Assembly (NCBI RefSeq): GCF_019890615.1
Contig: NZ_JAINVZ010000003.1
Coordinates: forward strand, 372,001 to 436,000
Source: Streptantibioticus parmotrematis
GTDB lineage: Bacteria; Actinomycetota; Actinomycetes; Streptomycetales; Streptomycetaceae
Direction of reading: 5' to 3'
Length of the DNA stretch: 64,000 nucleotides
The notes under the pieces were generated by a model. That model did not search any database, was not told the DNA's origin, and saw only the letters and a list, made by a program, of their open reading frames with translations. Position numbers and translations under genes: made by a program. The number at the start of each line of letters is the position of its first letter. Position 1 is the stretch's first letter. Positions 44,687 to 53,205 of the stretch are shown piece by piece.

Positions 44687-45444
44687 GGGGCGTGCTGGTG
44701 ACCGGGGGCTCACGCGGCATCGGCCGGGCTGTCGCGCTGGCCTTCGCGCGGGGCGGCGACCGGGTCGCGGTGCAGTACGCGGGCCGTCGCGCGGACGCCG
44801 AGGAGAGCGTGCGACAACTGCCGGGCGAGGGACACACGTTGCTCCAGGCCGACCTGGGAGAGCCCGGCGCGGCCGAACGCGTGGTGGCCGAAGCGGTCGC
44901 CGCCCTGGGCACGGTGGACGTCCTGGTGAACAACGCCGCCGTGGCGCCCGCGGCGGACACCCGCCACCCGGTCGCGGACATCCCCCTGGCGGACTGGCAA
45001 CGGATCTGGCGGCGCATGGTCGACGTCAACCTGCTCGGCGCGGCCGACCTGAGCTGGGCCGTGGCCCGCCACCTCGTGGACCGCGGTGCCGGTGGCGCGA
45101 TCGTCAACGTCGGCTCACGCGGCGCGTTCCGCGGCGAACCCGACTTCCCGGCCTACGGCGCCACGAAGGCCGCGCTCCACGCGCTCGGCCAGTCGCTCGC
45201 GGTGGCTCTGGCTCCGCACGGCATCGCGGTCACCTCCGTCGCTCCCGGGTTCGTGGCCACCGAGCGGCAGGCGGCGAAGCTGTCCGGGCCCGATGGTGAA
45301 CGCCTGCGGGCGGAAAGCCCGTTCGGCAGGGTCGGCACACCGGACGAGATCGCCGCCACCGTGCACTTCCTGGCGTCTCCAGCGGCGGCCTGGGCGTCCG
45401 GAACGATCGTCGACCTCAACGGCGCGTCCCACTTGCGCACGTGA
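44683..45444 (+). CDS. SDR-family dehydrogenase coupled to the VOC gene
   Basis: A 253-residue classical SDR: TGGSRGIGRA cofactor loop, NNAAVAP, catalytic YGATK, and GTIVDLNGASH in place of the common GGxxxDGG end. The ATG overlaps the VOC stop (ATGA, 44683-44686). With the GntR regulator divergent, the trio looks like a small inducible catabolic or detoxification module; the substrate is unknown. Confidence 0.9.
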   Translation: MRGVLVTGGSRGIGRAVALAFARGGDRVAVQYAGRRADAEESVRQLPGEGHTLLQADLGEPGAAERVVAEAVAALGTVDVLVNNAAVAPAADTRHPVADIPLADWQRIWRRMVDVNLLGAADLSWAVARHLVDRGAGGAIVNVGSRGAFRGEPDFPAYGATKAALHALGQSLAVALAPHGIAVTSVAPGFVATERQAAKLSGPDGERLRAESPFGRVGTPDEIAATVHFLASPAAAWASGTIVDLNGASHLRT

Positions 45445-45469
45445 ATCCGTACGCACACGTGCACTCGTG

Positions 45470-45569
45470 ATCCCGCTCGCCCACGCCATCCCACTCACGC
45501 ACGCCTTCCCACATACCGCACGCGATCCCACTCACGCACGCCATTCCACTCACCGCACGCGATCCCACC
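45470..45569. repeat. Intergenic 18/19-bp minisatellite
   Basis: Five and a half head-to-tail units alternate 18 and 19 bp: 45470-45487, 45488-45505, 45506-45524, 45525-45542, 45543-45561 and a partial at 45562-45569. The type unit is ATCCCACTCACGCACGCC; units 2 and 4 are identical, so there is also a 37-bp higher-order period. The array fills the gap between the SDR gene and the amidotransferase start. Confidence 0.85.
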
Positions 45570-45593
45570 GGCCCCGCAGGAGGACAGACCGTC

Positions 45594-46325
45594 ATGACGA
45601 CGACCGACACACCGCGCACCCCGCCGCACCGGACGGCGCTGGCCATCCGCCACCTCGGTTTCGAGGACCTCGGCCTGCTCGAACCCCTGCTGCGCGAGCG
45701 CGGACACACCGTGCGCTACCTGGACGTCGCCACCGAGCCGGTGGACACCGCGCTGGTCCGCGAGGCAGGTCTCGTCGTCGTGCTCGGCGGCCCGATCGGG
45801 GCCGACGACGCGGACCGCTATCCGTTCCTGGCCGACGAGTTGACCGCGCTGCGCGCCCGTCTCGCGGACGGGTCGCCGACGTTGGGGATCTGCCTCGGAG
45901 CGCAGCTGATGGCCCGCGCGCTGGGTGCGGCCATCAGCCCGGGCGCGGCACGGGAGATCGGCTACGCACCGGTGCGGCTCACCGCGGACGGCGCGTCGTC
46001 CCCGCTGCGTCACCTCGAAGGGGTGCCGGTGCTGCACTGGCACGACGACATGTTCGGCGTCCCCGACGGCGCCCGCCTCCTGGCCGGTACGCCGGCCTGC
46101 CCGCATCAGGCGTTCGCGCTCGGCCCCCGCGTTCTCGGCCTCCAGTTCCACCTGGAGACGCCCGTGGAGGAGATCGAGAACTGGCTCGTCGGTCACGCCG
46201 GGGACCTGGTCGAGGCGGGCGTTCACCCGGCCGGACTGCGCGACGCGGCGGCCGAGGCGGGCCCCCGGCTGCACGCCGGTGCCACGGCGGCCATCACCGA
46301 GTGGCTTGCCACGGCGGGTTGTTGA
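45594..46325 (+). CDS. Class I glutamine amidotransferase-like protein
   Basis: A 243-residue GATase-fold protein. The nucleophile elbow is LGICLGAQ (C100), and the His/Glu dyad is QFHLE (H186, E188), so the catalytic triad is complete. The region RHLGFEDLGLLEPLLRERGHTVRYLDV resembles the stand-alone GuaA-like subgroup, which can act as a gamma-glutamyl hydrolase or release ammonia for a partner. AGGAGG lies just before the ATG. No synthetase partner is next to it. Confidence 0.9.
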   Translation: MTTTDTPRTPPHRTALAIRHLGFEDLGLLEPLLRERGHTVRYLDVATEPVDTALVREAGLVVVLGGPIGADDADRYPFLADELTALRARLADGSPTLGICLGAQLMARALGAAISPGAAREIGYAPVRLTADGASSPLRHLEGVPVLHWHDDMFGVPDGARLLAGTPACPHQAFALGPRVLGLQFHLETPVEEIENWLVGHAGDLVEAGVHPAGLRDAAAEAGPRLHAGATAAITEWLATAGC

Positions 46326-46361
46326 CCGCCCGGGCCGATCGGTGGCAGCGGAACGGGACCG

Positions 46362-47045
46362 TCAGGCCAAGTGCGAGCGTGCGACGCGGAATCCCACGTC
46401 GTCGATCCGGAACGTCGGATGGCTGCGCCGCCGCACCGAGGCCCGGCAGCTCCAGTGCTCGTCGGCCCACCCGCCACCGCGCAGCACACGGTAGGCGCCG
46501 TACACCTCGGCGTCGTAGACGTCCCAGCACCAGTCCCACACGTTGCCCAGCATGTCGTGCAGGCCCCAGGCGTTGGCCCGCTTGAGCCCCACGGGGTGCA
46601 CCCGCCCGCCGGAGTTGCCGTCGTACCAGGCGACTTCGTCAAGGCCGCCGTACCGCGGGCCGGTGGAACCCGCACGGCAGGCGTGCTCCCATTCGGCCTC
46701 GGTCGGCAGCCGGTATCCGTCCGCGGAGCTGTCCCATTCGGCGGTCTCGGTGGCGGCGTACAGGTGGTAAGCGGGCGCCAACCCCTCACGCTGCGACAAC
46801 GCGTTGCAGTAGTGGACCGCGTCCCACCACGAGACGCCTTCGACGGGCAGTCCGTCGCCCTGATGGCTGCTCGGCCGCTCGCCGGTGACCTGTGCGTACC
46901 GCGACTGCGTGACGGGAAACGCCGAGATCTCGAAAGAGGCGACCTCGACCTGCCAACTGCTCCGCGTCCGCCGGTCCGACAGCGTCACCCGCCCCGGCGG
47001 AATGACGACTAACCCGTTCCCCGTCCCCGTATCCACAACCGCCAC
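46362..47045 (-). CDS. SUMF1/formylglycine-generating-enzyme-like domain protein
   Basis: A 227-residue FGE-sulfatase-domain protein: SFEISAFPVTQSRYAQVTG, PVEGVSWWDAVHYCNAL, YRLPTEAEWEHACRAG, GLHDMLGNVWDWCWDVYD, YRVLRGGGWADEHWSCRASVRRRSHP and DVGFRVAR are all in family order. Of the two catalytic cysteines of true FGE only one is kept (WSCRA); the first is replaced by an acidic residue. It is therefore more likely a PvdO/EgtB-like or binding protein than a sulfatase activator, and no sulfatase is nearby. Confidence 0.9.
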   Translation of the reverse strand: MAVVDTGTGNGLVVIPPGRVTLSDRRTRSSWQVEVASFEISAFPVTQSRYAQVTGERPSSHQGDGLPVEGVSWWDAVHYCNALSQREGLAPAYHLYAATETAEWDSSADGYRLPTEAEWEHACRAGSTGPRYGGLDEVAWYDGNSGGRVHPVGLKRANAWGLHDMLGNVWDWCWDVYDAEVYGAYRVLRGGGWADEHWSCRASVRRRSHPTFRIDDVGFRVARSHLA

Positions 47046-47066
47046 CCTATCGGCGCCTTTTCCGGC

Positions 47067-47855
47067 TCACGGATCCACAGGCTCGGCCGGGGCCGACTTC
47101 CCCGGCTCGGCCACGTTTCGGCGGAACAACGCGGTCCACAGGAATCCCACACCGAAGAGCTCGGACTCGGGTGGCATCTCCCGCATGCGACGCAGCTCGA
47201 CCTCTTCCAGATCGGAGAAGATCCAACGCAGCGACTCAGGTGTGTAGGCCAGACCGCCTTGCAGGTCGCGTTCGCGGTAGAGGTCCGCATCGCTGAGCTC
47301 CGACCCCGTCCCCTCCTCTCCGGCGGCGAAGCCGGTGAGGGCGACGTGGCCGCCGGGGGCCAGGACGCGGTCGAGGAGAGCCAGGTAGCTGACGCGGCGG
47401 TGCGGCGGCAGGTGGTGGAAGCATCCGGAGTCGACGACCAGGTCGTACGGGCCGCTCAACTCGGCGGCGGGAAGCGCGAAGGCGTCGCCCCGGAGGAAGC
47501 GGATGTCGGCTCCGGCCTCGCGAGCCCGGTCCTCGGCCCACGCGACGGCCACGGGAGACAGATCGACGGCGTCCACCTCGAAGCCGTGCGCCGCGAGGTA
47601 CGAGGCGTTGCGGCCCGCCCCGCACCCGAGGTCCAGGGCCCGGCCGGGAGTGATCAGGCCCCGGTCGAGGTAGGCGGCCAGGTTCTCGTCCGGCTTCGCC
47701 ACGAAGAACGGGACCGGCCGGGACCGGTCGGTGTAGAAGCGGTCCCAGAAGTCCTGGCCGTCACCGGTCGCCAGACGACCGGTCTCGGACGCGGAGGCGA
47801 AGAGTCCGTCCAGGAGCGTGAGAAGGTCCTCGACGGTGCGTACGGTCCGGTCCAT
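47067..47855 (-). CDS. SAM-dependent methyltransferase
   Basis: A 262-residue class I methyltransferase. Motif I is ALDLGCGAGRNASYLAAHG, post I is EVDAVDLSPVAV, motif II/IV is YDLVVDSGCFHHLPPHRRVSYL, with PGGHVALTGF after. The N-terminal FWDRFYTDRSRPVPFFVAKPDENL is shared with tellurite/thiopurine-type methyltransferases. It precedes the SUMF1-like gene on the same strand with a 21-bp gap, so the two are probably one operon. Confidence 0.88.
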   Translation of the reverse strand: MDRTVRTVEDLLTLLDGLFASASETGRLATGDGQDFWDRFYTDRSRPVPFFVAKPDENLAAYLDRGLITPGRALDLGCGAGRNASYLAAHGFEVDAVDLSPVAVAWAEDRAREAGADIRFLRGDAFALPAAELSGPYDLVVDSGCFHHLPPHRRVSYLALLDRVLAPGGHVALTGFAAGEEGTGSELSDADLYRERDLQGGLAYTPESLRWIFSDLEEVELRRMREMPPESELFGVGFLWTALFRRNVAEPGKSAPAEPVDP

Positions 47856-48166
47856 CCGGCCCCCCCTTTCGACCGCGACCGATCATAGGAACGGCCGGGT
47901 TGAAAGACCAGGTCAGGGGGCGTGTGACGACGGCTTGGCATGGCTGCTGCGGCCCCGGCGGAGGCACGGAGCGGCCCCCGTTCAGTCCCCCGCCCCGCGG
48001 CTCTCCTGCCATCCCTTCAGGGCCGGGAAGGAGCCATCCCCGGCCGGCCCAGGGAGACTATTTCGTCGGATCTTCGGGTGACGCCGCGAGCCCCGGGCTT
48101 CCGTCCGCCGCGCAGGGTGCCTGCGCGGCCGTCGCCGACTCCCGCCCCCCCGTGTCCCTGTGCCCC
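47856..48166. other. 311-bp intergenic region without a gene
   Basis: It should contain the promoter of the methyltransferase/SUMF1-like operon, plus the 3' flank of the alcohol dehydrogenase gene. I see GC-rich potential stem-loops (for example around the GGCCGG runs near 48030-48050) but no convincing operator or small gene. Confidence 0.5.
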
Positions 48167-49249
48167 CTAGAAGACCACCAGCGCCCGGCCGCCCTTGCCT
48201 GACAGCATCGCGTCGAACGCCGCCGGGATGCCGTCCAGGCCGATGCGGTCGGTGACCATCGCGGACAGGTCCAGGCGGCCCGCCCGGACGTGGTCCGCGA
48301 GGACCGGGAGATCCTTCTCCGGGTCGCTGTTGCCGTAGACGCAACCGGTGAGCGTGCGGCCGAAGTAGAACAACTCCAGGGCGTTGAAGGCGACTTGCTC
48401 CTCCGTGCCGCCGATGCCGACGACCGTGGTGCGCCCGCCGCGCCGCGTCGCCGACCAGGCCGTGCGGATGGTGTCCGCGCGGCCCACGCACTCGATCGCC
48501 GCGTCCGTCCCGTGGCCCCCGGTGAGCTTGCGGATGTCCTTGGCCGTGGTGTCGGAGGTGATCAGGAAGTCGGTCGCGCCGGCCGCCCGCGCCAGTTCCT
48601 CCTTCGCCGGGGAGACGTCCACCGCCACGACCGGGCCCGCCCCCGCGATCCGTGCCGCCTGGAGCACCGCCAGGCCCACGCCGCCCACGCCGAAGACGGC
48701 CACCGACTCGCCCTCGCGCAGCCGGGTCGCGTGGTGCACGGCCCCGTAACCGGTCAGCACCGCGCAGCCCAGCAGCGCGGCGTCGGCGAGCGGTACGCCG
48801 TCCGGCAGCGGCAGCACCGCGTTCGCCCCGACCACCGTCTCCTCGGCGAACACGGCCGTGCCCAGGCCCGGGTAGAGCGGCGTGCCGTCGTCCGCCCGGG
48901 TCGCGTACGGACTCCCGCCCGCCTGGCCCGCGTTGGCGCACAGCCATGGCTCGCCCAGACCGCAGTAATGACAACTCCCGCATGATGGGGCCCAGTTGAG
49001 GACCACGCGATCACCTGCGGACACCGACTCGACGCCCTCGCCGACCGCCACCACCGTTCCCGCGCCCTCGTGGCCCAGCACCGCCGGGACCGGCTGGCGC
49101 AGGGTGCCGTTGGACAGCGACAGGTCGGAGTGGCACACGCCAGCCGCGGCCAGCCGCACCCTCACCTGGCCCGGTCCCGGCTCCGGGAGGTCGATCTCGG
49201 TCAGCTCCAGCGGAGCGCCTACGGCGGGAAGGACGGCTGCGCGGACCAT
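48167..49249 (-). CDS. Zinc-dependent alcohol dehydrogenase (class III-like MDR)
   Basis: A 360-residue MDR. Catalytic zinc ligands C-HSD (AAGVCHSDLSLSNG), GHEGAGTVVAVG and a structural-zinc cluster CGSCHYCGLGEPWLC are complete; the NAD motif is VAVFGVGGVGLAVLQAARIAGA. It belongs to the Rxyl/mycothiol-dependent-formaldehyde-dehydrogenase-like branch. It starts 47 bp after the aldehyde dehydrogenase on the same strand with GAGGAG before the ATG, suggesting a pathway alcohol to aldehyde to acid. Confidence 0.93.
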   Translation of the reverse strand: MVRAAVLPAVGAPLELTEIDLPEPGPGQVRVRLAAAGVCHSDLSLSNGTLRQPVPAVLGHEGAGTVVAVGEGVESVSAGDRVVLNWAPSCGSCHYCGLGEPWLCANAGQAGGSPYATRADDGTPLYPGLGTAVFAEETVVGANAVLPLPDGVPLADAALLGCAVLTGYGAVHHATRLREGESVAVFGVGGVGLAVLQAARIAGAGPVVAVDVSPAKEELARAAGATDFLITSDTTAKDIRKLTGGHGTDAAIECVGRADTIRTAWSATRRGGRTTVVGIGGTEEQVAFNALELFYFGRTLTGCVYGNSDPEKDLPVLADHVRAGRLDLSAMVTDRIGLDGIPAAFDAMLSGKGGRALVVF

Positions 49250-49295
49250 GGGGCTCCTCGGGGGGGGGATTCGGTGACGACGACCACTTACACGC

Positions 49296-50714
49296 TCAGA
49301 ACTGCAACGACTTCGTCTGGAGGAACTCCGCCAGCCCGTGCGCGCCCAGCTCGCGCCCGACGCCCGACTGCTTCCAGCCGCCGAAGGGCGCGCTCGGGTT
49401 GAACCGGCCGCCGTTGATGTCCACTTGACCGGTCTCCATCCGCCGCGCGAAGGCGACCGCCTTCTCCTCGTCGTCGCACCACACCGCACCGGCCAGGCCG
49501 TACACCGTGCCGTTGGCGATCTCCAGGGCCTCCGCCTCGTCCGCGTAACGGATGATCGAGACGACGGGGCCGAAGATCTCCTCCTGCGCGATGGTCATGT
49601 CGGGGGTGACGTCGGCGAAGACCGTGGGGCGCACGTAGTAGCCGGTCGTGAGGCCGTCGGGGGCCTCGGGGCCGCCGGCCACCAGGCGCGCGCCCTCCGC
49701 GACGCCGCGTTCGATGTAGCCGCGCACGCGGTCCCGCTGCTTGCCGTTGACCAGCGGGCCGAGCCGGGTGCCGGGCTGCGCGGGGTCGCCTGGCACGTAC
49801 TTGGCGACCGCCTTCGCGGCCAGCTCGACCGCCTCGTCGTAGCGGTCGGCGTCCACCAGCATGCGGGTCCACGCGCTGCACGTCTGGCCGGAGTTGGCCA
49901 TCACGTTGGCGACGCCCGCCTTGACCGCGCGTTCCAGGCCGGCGCCGGGAAGGATCACGTTGGCGGACTTGCCGCCGAGTTCGAGGGCGACGCGCTTGAC
50001 CGAGGCGGCGGCGGTCGCGGCGATCCCCTTGCCGACCGCCGTCGAGCCGGTGAACGACACCAGGTCCACGCCGTCGTGCTCGACGAGCGCCTGGCCCGCG
50101 ACCGCGCCGAGACCGGTGACGAGGTTGAAGACGCCGGCCGGGAAGCCCGCCTCGTGCACCGCCTCGGCGAAGAGCTGGGCGACCAGCGGGGTGTCCTCGG
50201 CGGGCTTGAGCACCACCGTGCAGCCCGCGGCGAGCGCCGGGACGACCTTGGCGGTGATCTGGTGCAGCGGGTAGTTCCACGGGGTGATCGCGCCGACCAC
50301 GCCGACCGGCTCGTGGTGGACGACCGAGTTGCCGACGCGCTCGCTGAACTCGTATCCCTTCAGCAGCTCGGCGTACGAGGCGGTGACCCCGGCGGGCAGG
50401 TCCGCGCTGACCATCTCGGCGAACGGCAGCGGCGAGCCCAGTTCCGCGGTCACGGTCGCCGCGATCTCGTCGCGCCGGGCGGCGAGCGCCCCGGCGAGCG
50501 CGGCGATGCGGGCGGCGCGGTCGGCGGGTGCGGTGGCCTTCCAGCCGGGGAACGCGGCGCGCGCGGCCCGTACGGCGGCGTCCACGTCCCGCGCGGTCCC
50601 GGCCGGGACGGCGTCGATGACCTGTTCGTCGGCGGGGTTGACCACCTCGATGACGTCGGTGGTCGCGGCCGGGCGCCACTCGCCGCCGATGTACATGCCG
50701 TCGTGAGCCTTCAC
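49296..50714 (-). CDS. NAD(P)-dependent aldehyde dehydrogenase
   Basis: A 472-residue ALDH. Landmarks are the catalytic cysteine in NSGQTCSAWTRML, the general base glutamate in LELGGKSANVIL, the cofactor segments GAITPWNYPLHQITAKVVPALAAGCTVVLKPAEDTP and FTGSTAVGKGIAA, and the C-terminal FGGWKQSGVGRELG. It oxidises an aldehyde to the acid and, being upstream of the alcohol dehydrogenase, is the first gene of a two-gene operon. The 7-1-7 palindrome 86 bp upstream of its start is the likely control site. Confidence 0.94.
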   Translation of the reverse strand: MKAHDGMYIGGEWRPAATTDVIEVVNPADEQVIDAVPAGTARDVDAAVRAARAAFPGWKATAPADRAARIAALAGALAARRDEIAATVTAELGSPLPFAEMVSADLPAGVTASYAELLKGYEFSERVGNSVVHHEPVGVVGAITPWNYPLHQITAKVVPALAAGCTVVLKPAEDTPLVAQLFAEAVHEAGFPAGVFNLVTGLGAVAGQALVEHDGVDLVSFTGSTAVGKGIAATAAASVKRVALELGGKSANVILPGAGLERAVKAGVANVMANSGQTCSAWTRMLVDADRYDEAVELAAKAVAKYVPGDPAQPGTRLGPLVNGKQRDRVRGYIERGVAEGARLVAGGPEAPDGLTTGYYVRPTVFADVTPDMTIAQEEIFGPVVSIIRYADEAEALEIANGTVYGLAGAVWCDDEEKAVAFARRMETGQVDINGGRFNPSAPFGGWKQSGVGRELGAHGLAEFLQTKSLQF

Positions 50715-50799
50715 GTCGCGTCCTTCCCGAGGGGGCGCCTCGCGGCCTCGCGTGCCGCGAGCCGCGCCGCGAGCCCCGTGGTGCAGCGGTCCCGCCCAA

Positions 50800-50814
50800 A
50801 CTAGCGCCGCTAGT
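50800..50814. promoter_or_regulatory. Perfect 7-1-7 palindrome upstream of the aldehyde dehydrogenase
   Basis: ACTAGCG - C - CGCTAGT is perfect. It is TetR-like and resembles the weaker AGCGCT site at 33559-33570. No TetR gene is adjacent, so the regulator is elsewhere. Confidence 0.6.
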
Positions 50815-50900
50815 CAGTCGGGCGCCAGCAGGCCCCGCACCCGGGCACGGACCGGCACGTCACGAAGGGCGCCCGCGAGCGATTGACGGAGCCCCGCCGC

Positions 50901-50924
50901 AATCCTATGGTCAGCCATAGGATT
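50901..50924. promoter_or_regulatory. Perfect 10-4-10 palindrome in the hmgA promoter
   Basis: AATCCTATGG - TCAG - CCATAGGATT is a perfect inverted repeat 42 bp upstream of hmgA. The AT-rich arms stand out in this GC-rich DNA. The GntR-type regulator encoded just after hmgA is the likely binder. Confidence 0.75.
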
Positions 50925-50966
50925 CCCCGGTCACGGGGGACGGACGACGGACACCGGGAGCGGGCG

Positions 50967-52325
50967 ATGAGCACGACGCACAGCGCGAGCAGCGGCGCGG
51001 GCGCGGGCGGCACGGAGGCGGCGCGCAAGACGGCGGGCGCCCTCACGTACTCCAGCGGCTTCGGCAACGAGCACGTCAGCGAGGCCGTCCCCGGCGCCCT
51101 GCCGGTCGGGCGCAACTCCCCGCAGCGCGCCCCCCTCGGCCTGTACGCGGAGCAGCTGTCGGGCACCGCGTTCACCGAGCCGCGCCACCACAACCGGCGC
51201 AGCTGGCTCTACCGGGTCCGGCCCTCCGCCGCGCACCCGCCGTTCCACCGGATCGACAACAAGCGGCTGCGCAGCGCGCCGTTCACCGAGGTCGAGCCGG
51301 ACCCGAACCGGCTGCGCTGGAGCCCCCTGCCGGTGCCGACCGAGCCCACCGACTTCGTCGACGGCCTGGTCACCGTGGGCGGCAACGGCGACGTGCTCCA
51401 GCGCACCGGCATGGGCATCCACTGGTACGCCGCCAACCGCTCGATGACCGACCGCGTCTTCTCCGACGCCGACGGCGAGTTGCTGATCGTCCCGGAGCGC
51501 GGCGGGCTGCTGCTGCGCACCGAACTCGGCCTGCTGGCCTGCGAGCCGGGCCACGTGGCACTGATCCCGCGCGGCGTGCGTTTCCGCGTCGAGCTGCTGG
51601 ACGCCGAGGCGCGCGGCTACGTCTGCGAGAACTACGGCGCGCCCTTCCGGCTGCCCGACCTCGGCCCGATCGGCGCCAACGGGCTGGCCAACGCCCGCGA
51701 CTTCCAGGCCCCGGTCGCCGCGTACGACGAGGACGTGGACCGCGCGACGGAGGTGGTCAACAAGTTCGGCGGCAACCTGTGGGCGGCCGCGTACGACCAC
51801 TCGCCGCTGGACGTCGTCGCCTGGCACGGCAACCACGTGCCGTACGTCTACGACCTGCGGCGCTTCAACGTCATCGGGACCATCTCCTACGACCATCCGG
51901 ACCCGTCGATCTTCACCGTGCTGACCTCGCCGAGCGACACCCCCGGGCTCGCGGGCGTGGACTTCGTGGTGTTCGCACCGCGCTGGCTGGTGGGCGAGGA
52001 CACCTTCCGGCCGCCGTACTTCCACCGCAACGTGATGAGCGAGTTCATGGGCCTGGTCGAGGGCGCGTACGACGCCAAGGCGGAGGGCTTCGTGCCCGGC
52101 GGCGCCTCGCTGCACAACATGATGTCGGCGCACGGGCCGGACCGGGAGACCTTCGACCGGGCGAGCGCGGCGGAGCTGAAGCCGCAACGGGTGGACGACG
52201 GGCTGGCGTTCATGTTCGAGACCCGCTGGCCGGTCGTGCCGACCGCGCAGGCGATGGCGGCGGGCCACCGCCAGGACGGCTACGACGCCGTGTGGCAGGG
52301 TCTTGAGCGGCACTTCGACGTCTGA
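50967..52325 (+). CDS. hmgA: Homogentisate 1,2-dioxygenase
   Basis: A 452-residue cupin-type dioxygenase, slightly longer than the usual 430-445 because of a Ser/Gly/Ala-rich leader. Family segments: [61 protein letters not shown], and the iron site region [23 protein letters not shown] with later [12 protein letters not shown]. It opens the ring of homogentisate to maleylacetoacetate in tyrosine/phenylalanine breakdown. The ATG at 50967 follows GGGAG; longer starts run into the operator. The regulator gene follows 43 bp later. Confidence 0.96.
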   Translation: MSTTHSASSGAGAGGTEAARKTAGALTYSSGFGNEHVSEAVPGALPVGRNSPQRAPLGLYAEQLSGTAFTEPRHHNRRSWLYRVRPSAAHPPFHRIDNKRLRSAPFTEVEPDPNRLRWSPLPVPTEPTDFVDGLVTVGGNGDVLQRTGMGIHWYAANRSMTDRVFSDADGELLIVPERGGLLLRTELGLLACEPGHVALIPRGVRFRVELLDAEARGYVCENYGAPFRLPDLGPIGANGLANARDFQAPVAAYDEDVDRATEVVNKFGGNLWAAAYDHSPLDVVAWHGNHVPYVYDLRRFNVIGTISYDHPDPSIFTVLTSPSDTPGLAGVDFVVFAPRWLVGEDTFRPPYFHRNVMSEFMGLVEGAYDAKAEGFVPGGASLHNMMSAHGPDRETFDRASAAELKPQRVDDGLAFMFETRWPVVPTAQAMAAGHRQDGYDAVWQGLERHFDV

Positions 52326-52368
52326 CGCTCCCCGCCCCGGCGTCCGACCCGTCCGACCGGAGCCCCAC

Positions 52369-53115
52369 GTGAACGCCTTCGCCCCCGACCCGCTGACCCT
52401 CAACCGCAGACTCCCGCTGTGGTACCAGGTGTCGCAGTCGTTGCGTGCCTCGATACTGGGCCGCCACGCGGACGCCCCGCTGCGGCTGCCCACCGAGGAG
52501 GACCTCGCGGCGCACTACGGGATCAGCGTGCTGACCATGCGGCAGGCCCTGAAGTCCCTCGAGGAGGAGGGCCTGATCAGCAGGCACCGCAGGCGCGGGA
52601 CGTTCATCGAGCCGGGCGCGGGCCGGGTCGCGCCGGTGCGGCTGCTGGGCTCGGTCGACGCGATCGTGGCCCAGCAGTCCGGCCAGCGCGCCACGTTGCT
52701 GGGCCACGGTCCCGTCCCGGTGCCGCCGGAGCTGGCCGAGCACTTCCCCGGTGGCGCCGAGGTGGTCGCGTTCCGCAGGCTGCGCTGCGACGAGGAGGGC
52801 ACGCCGACCAACTGGGCGGAGAACCACGTGCTGGCGCCGCTCGCCGAACGCGTCGACCCGGCCGACCTGGAGCACTGGCCGATGACCAAGGTGCTGCGGG
52901 ACCGGCTGGGGGTGCGCATCAGCCGCAACACCGAGACGGTCGAGGCCCGGCTCGCCGACCCGCGCACCGCGGAACTGCTGGCGGTGCCGCTGCTCAGCCC
53001 GATCCTGCACTACACCGGCGTCACCTACGACGAGGACGGGCGGGTGGTGGACGTCGCCCGCATCCACTACCGCGGCGACCGGTTCGCGTTCTCCGTGACG
53101 ATGGAAGCACGGTGA
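52369..53115 (+). CDS. GntR-family regulator with UTRA domain
   Basis: A 248-residue HutC-type regulator: HTH about 10-75 (LPTEEDLAAHYGISVLTMRQALKSLEEEGLISRHRRRGTF) and a UTRA ligand domain (about 95-245; FRRLRCDEEGTPTNWAENHVLAPL, ILHYTGVTYDEDGRVVDVARIHYRGDRF). The GTG at 52369 has GGAG. Following hmgA on the same strand, it probably senses an aromatic intermediate such as homogentisate and acts at the palindrome upstream of hmgA. Confidence 0.9.
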   Translation: MNAFAPDPLTLNRRLPLWYQVSQSLRASILGRHADAPLRLPTEEDLAAHYGISVLTMRQALKSLEEEGLISRHRRRGTFIEPGAGRVAPVRLLGSVDAIVAQQSGQRATLLGHGPVPVPPELAEHFPGGAEVVAFRRLRCDEEGTPTNWAENHVLAPLAERVDPADLEHWPMTKVLRDRLGVRISRNTETVEARLADPRTAELLAVPLLSPILHYTGVTYDEDGRVVDVARIHYRGDRFAFSVTMEAR

Positions 53116-53205
53116 GCCCGCGGGGCCGGAGGGCGCGGCGGTCGGGCGCGTACGGTGCGGGGGCTTGCCCGGAGCGTCGTGCGGGCGTCGGGCCGCTCGC
53201 ATAGC

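Noticed and set aside
45470-45569. Possible CRISPR array
   Set aside because: Units are directly abutting 18/19-bp repeats with no spacers, and no cas genes are present.
46362-47045. True formylglycine-generating enzyme (sulfatase activator)
   Set aside because: One of the two catalytic cysteines is missing and no sulfatase gene is nearby.
49288-50799. 503-codon frame overlapping the aldehyde dehydrogenase on the same strand
   Set aside because: It is a frame-shifted shadow; the 472-residue frame carries all aldehyde dehydrogenase motifs.
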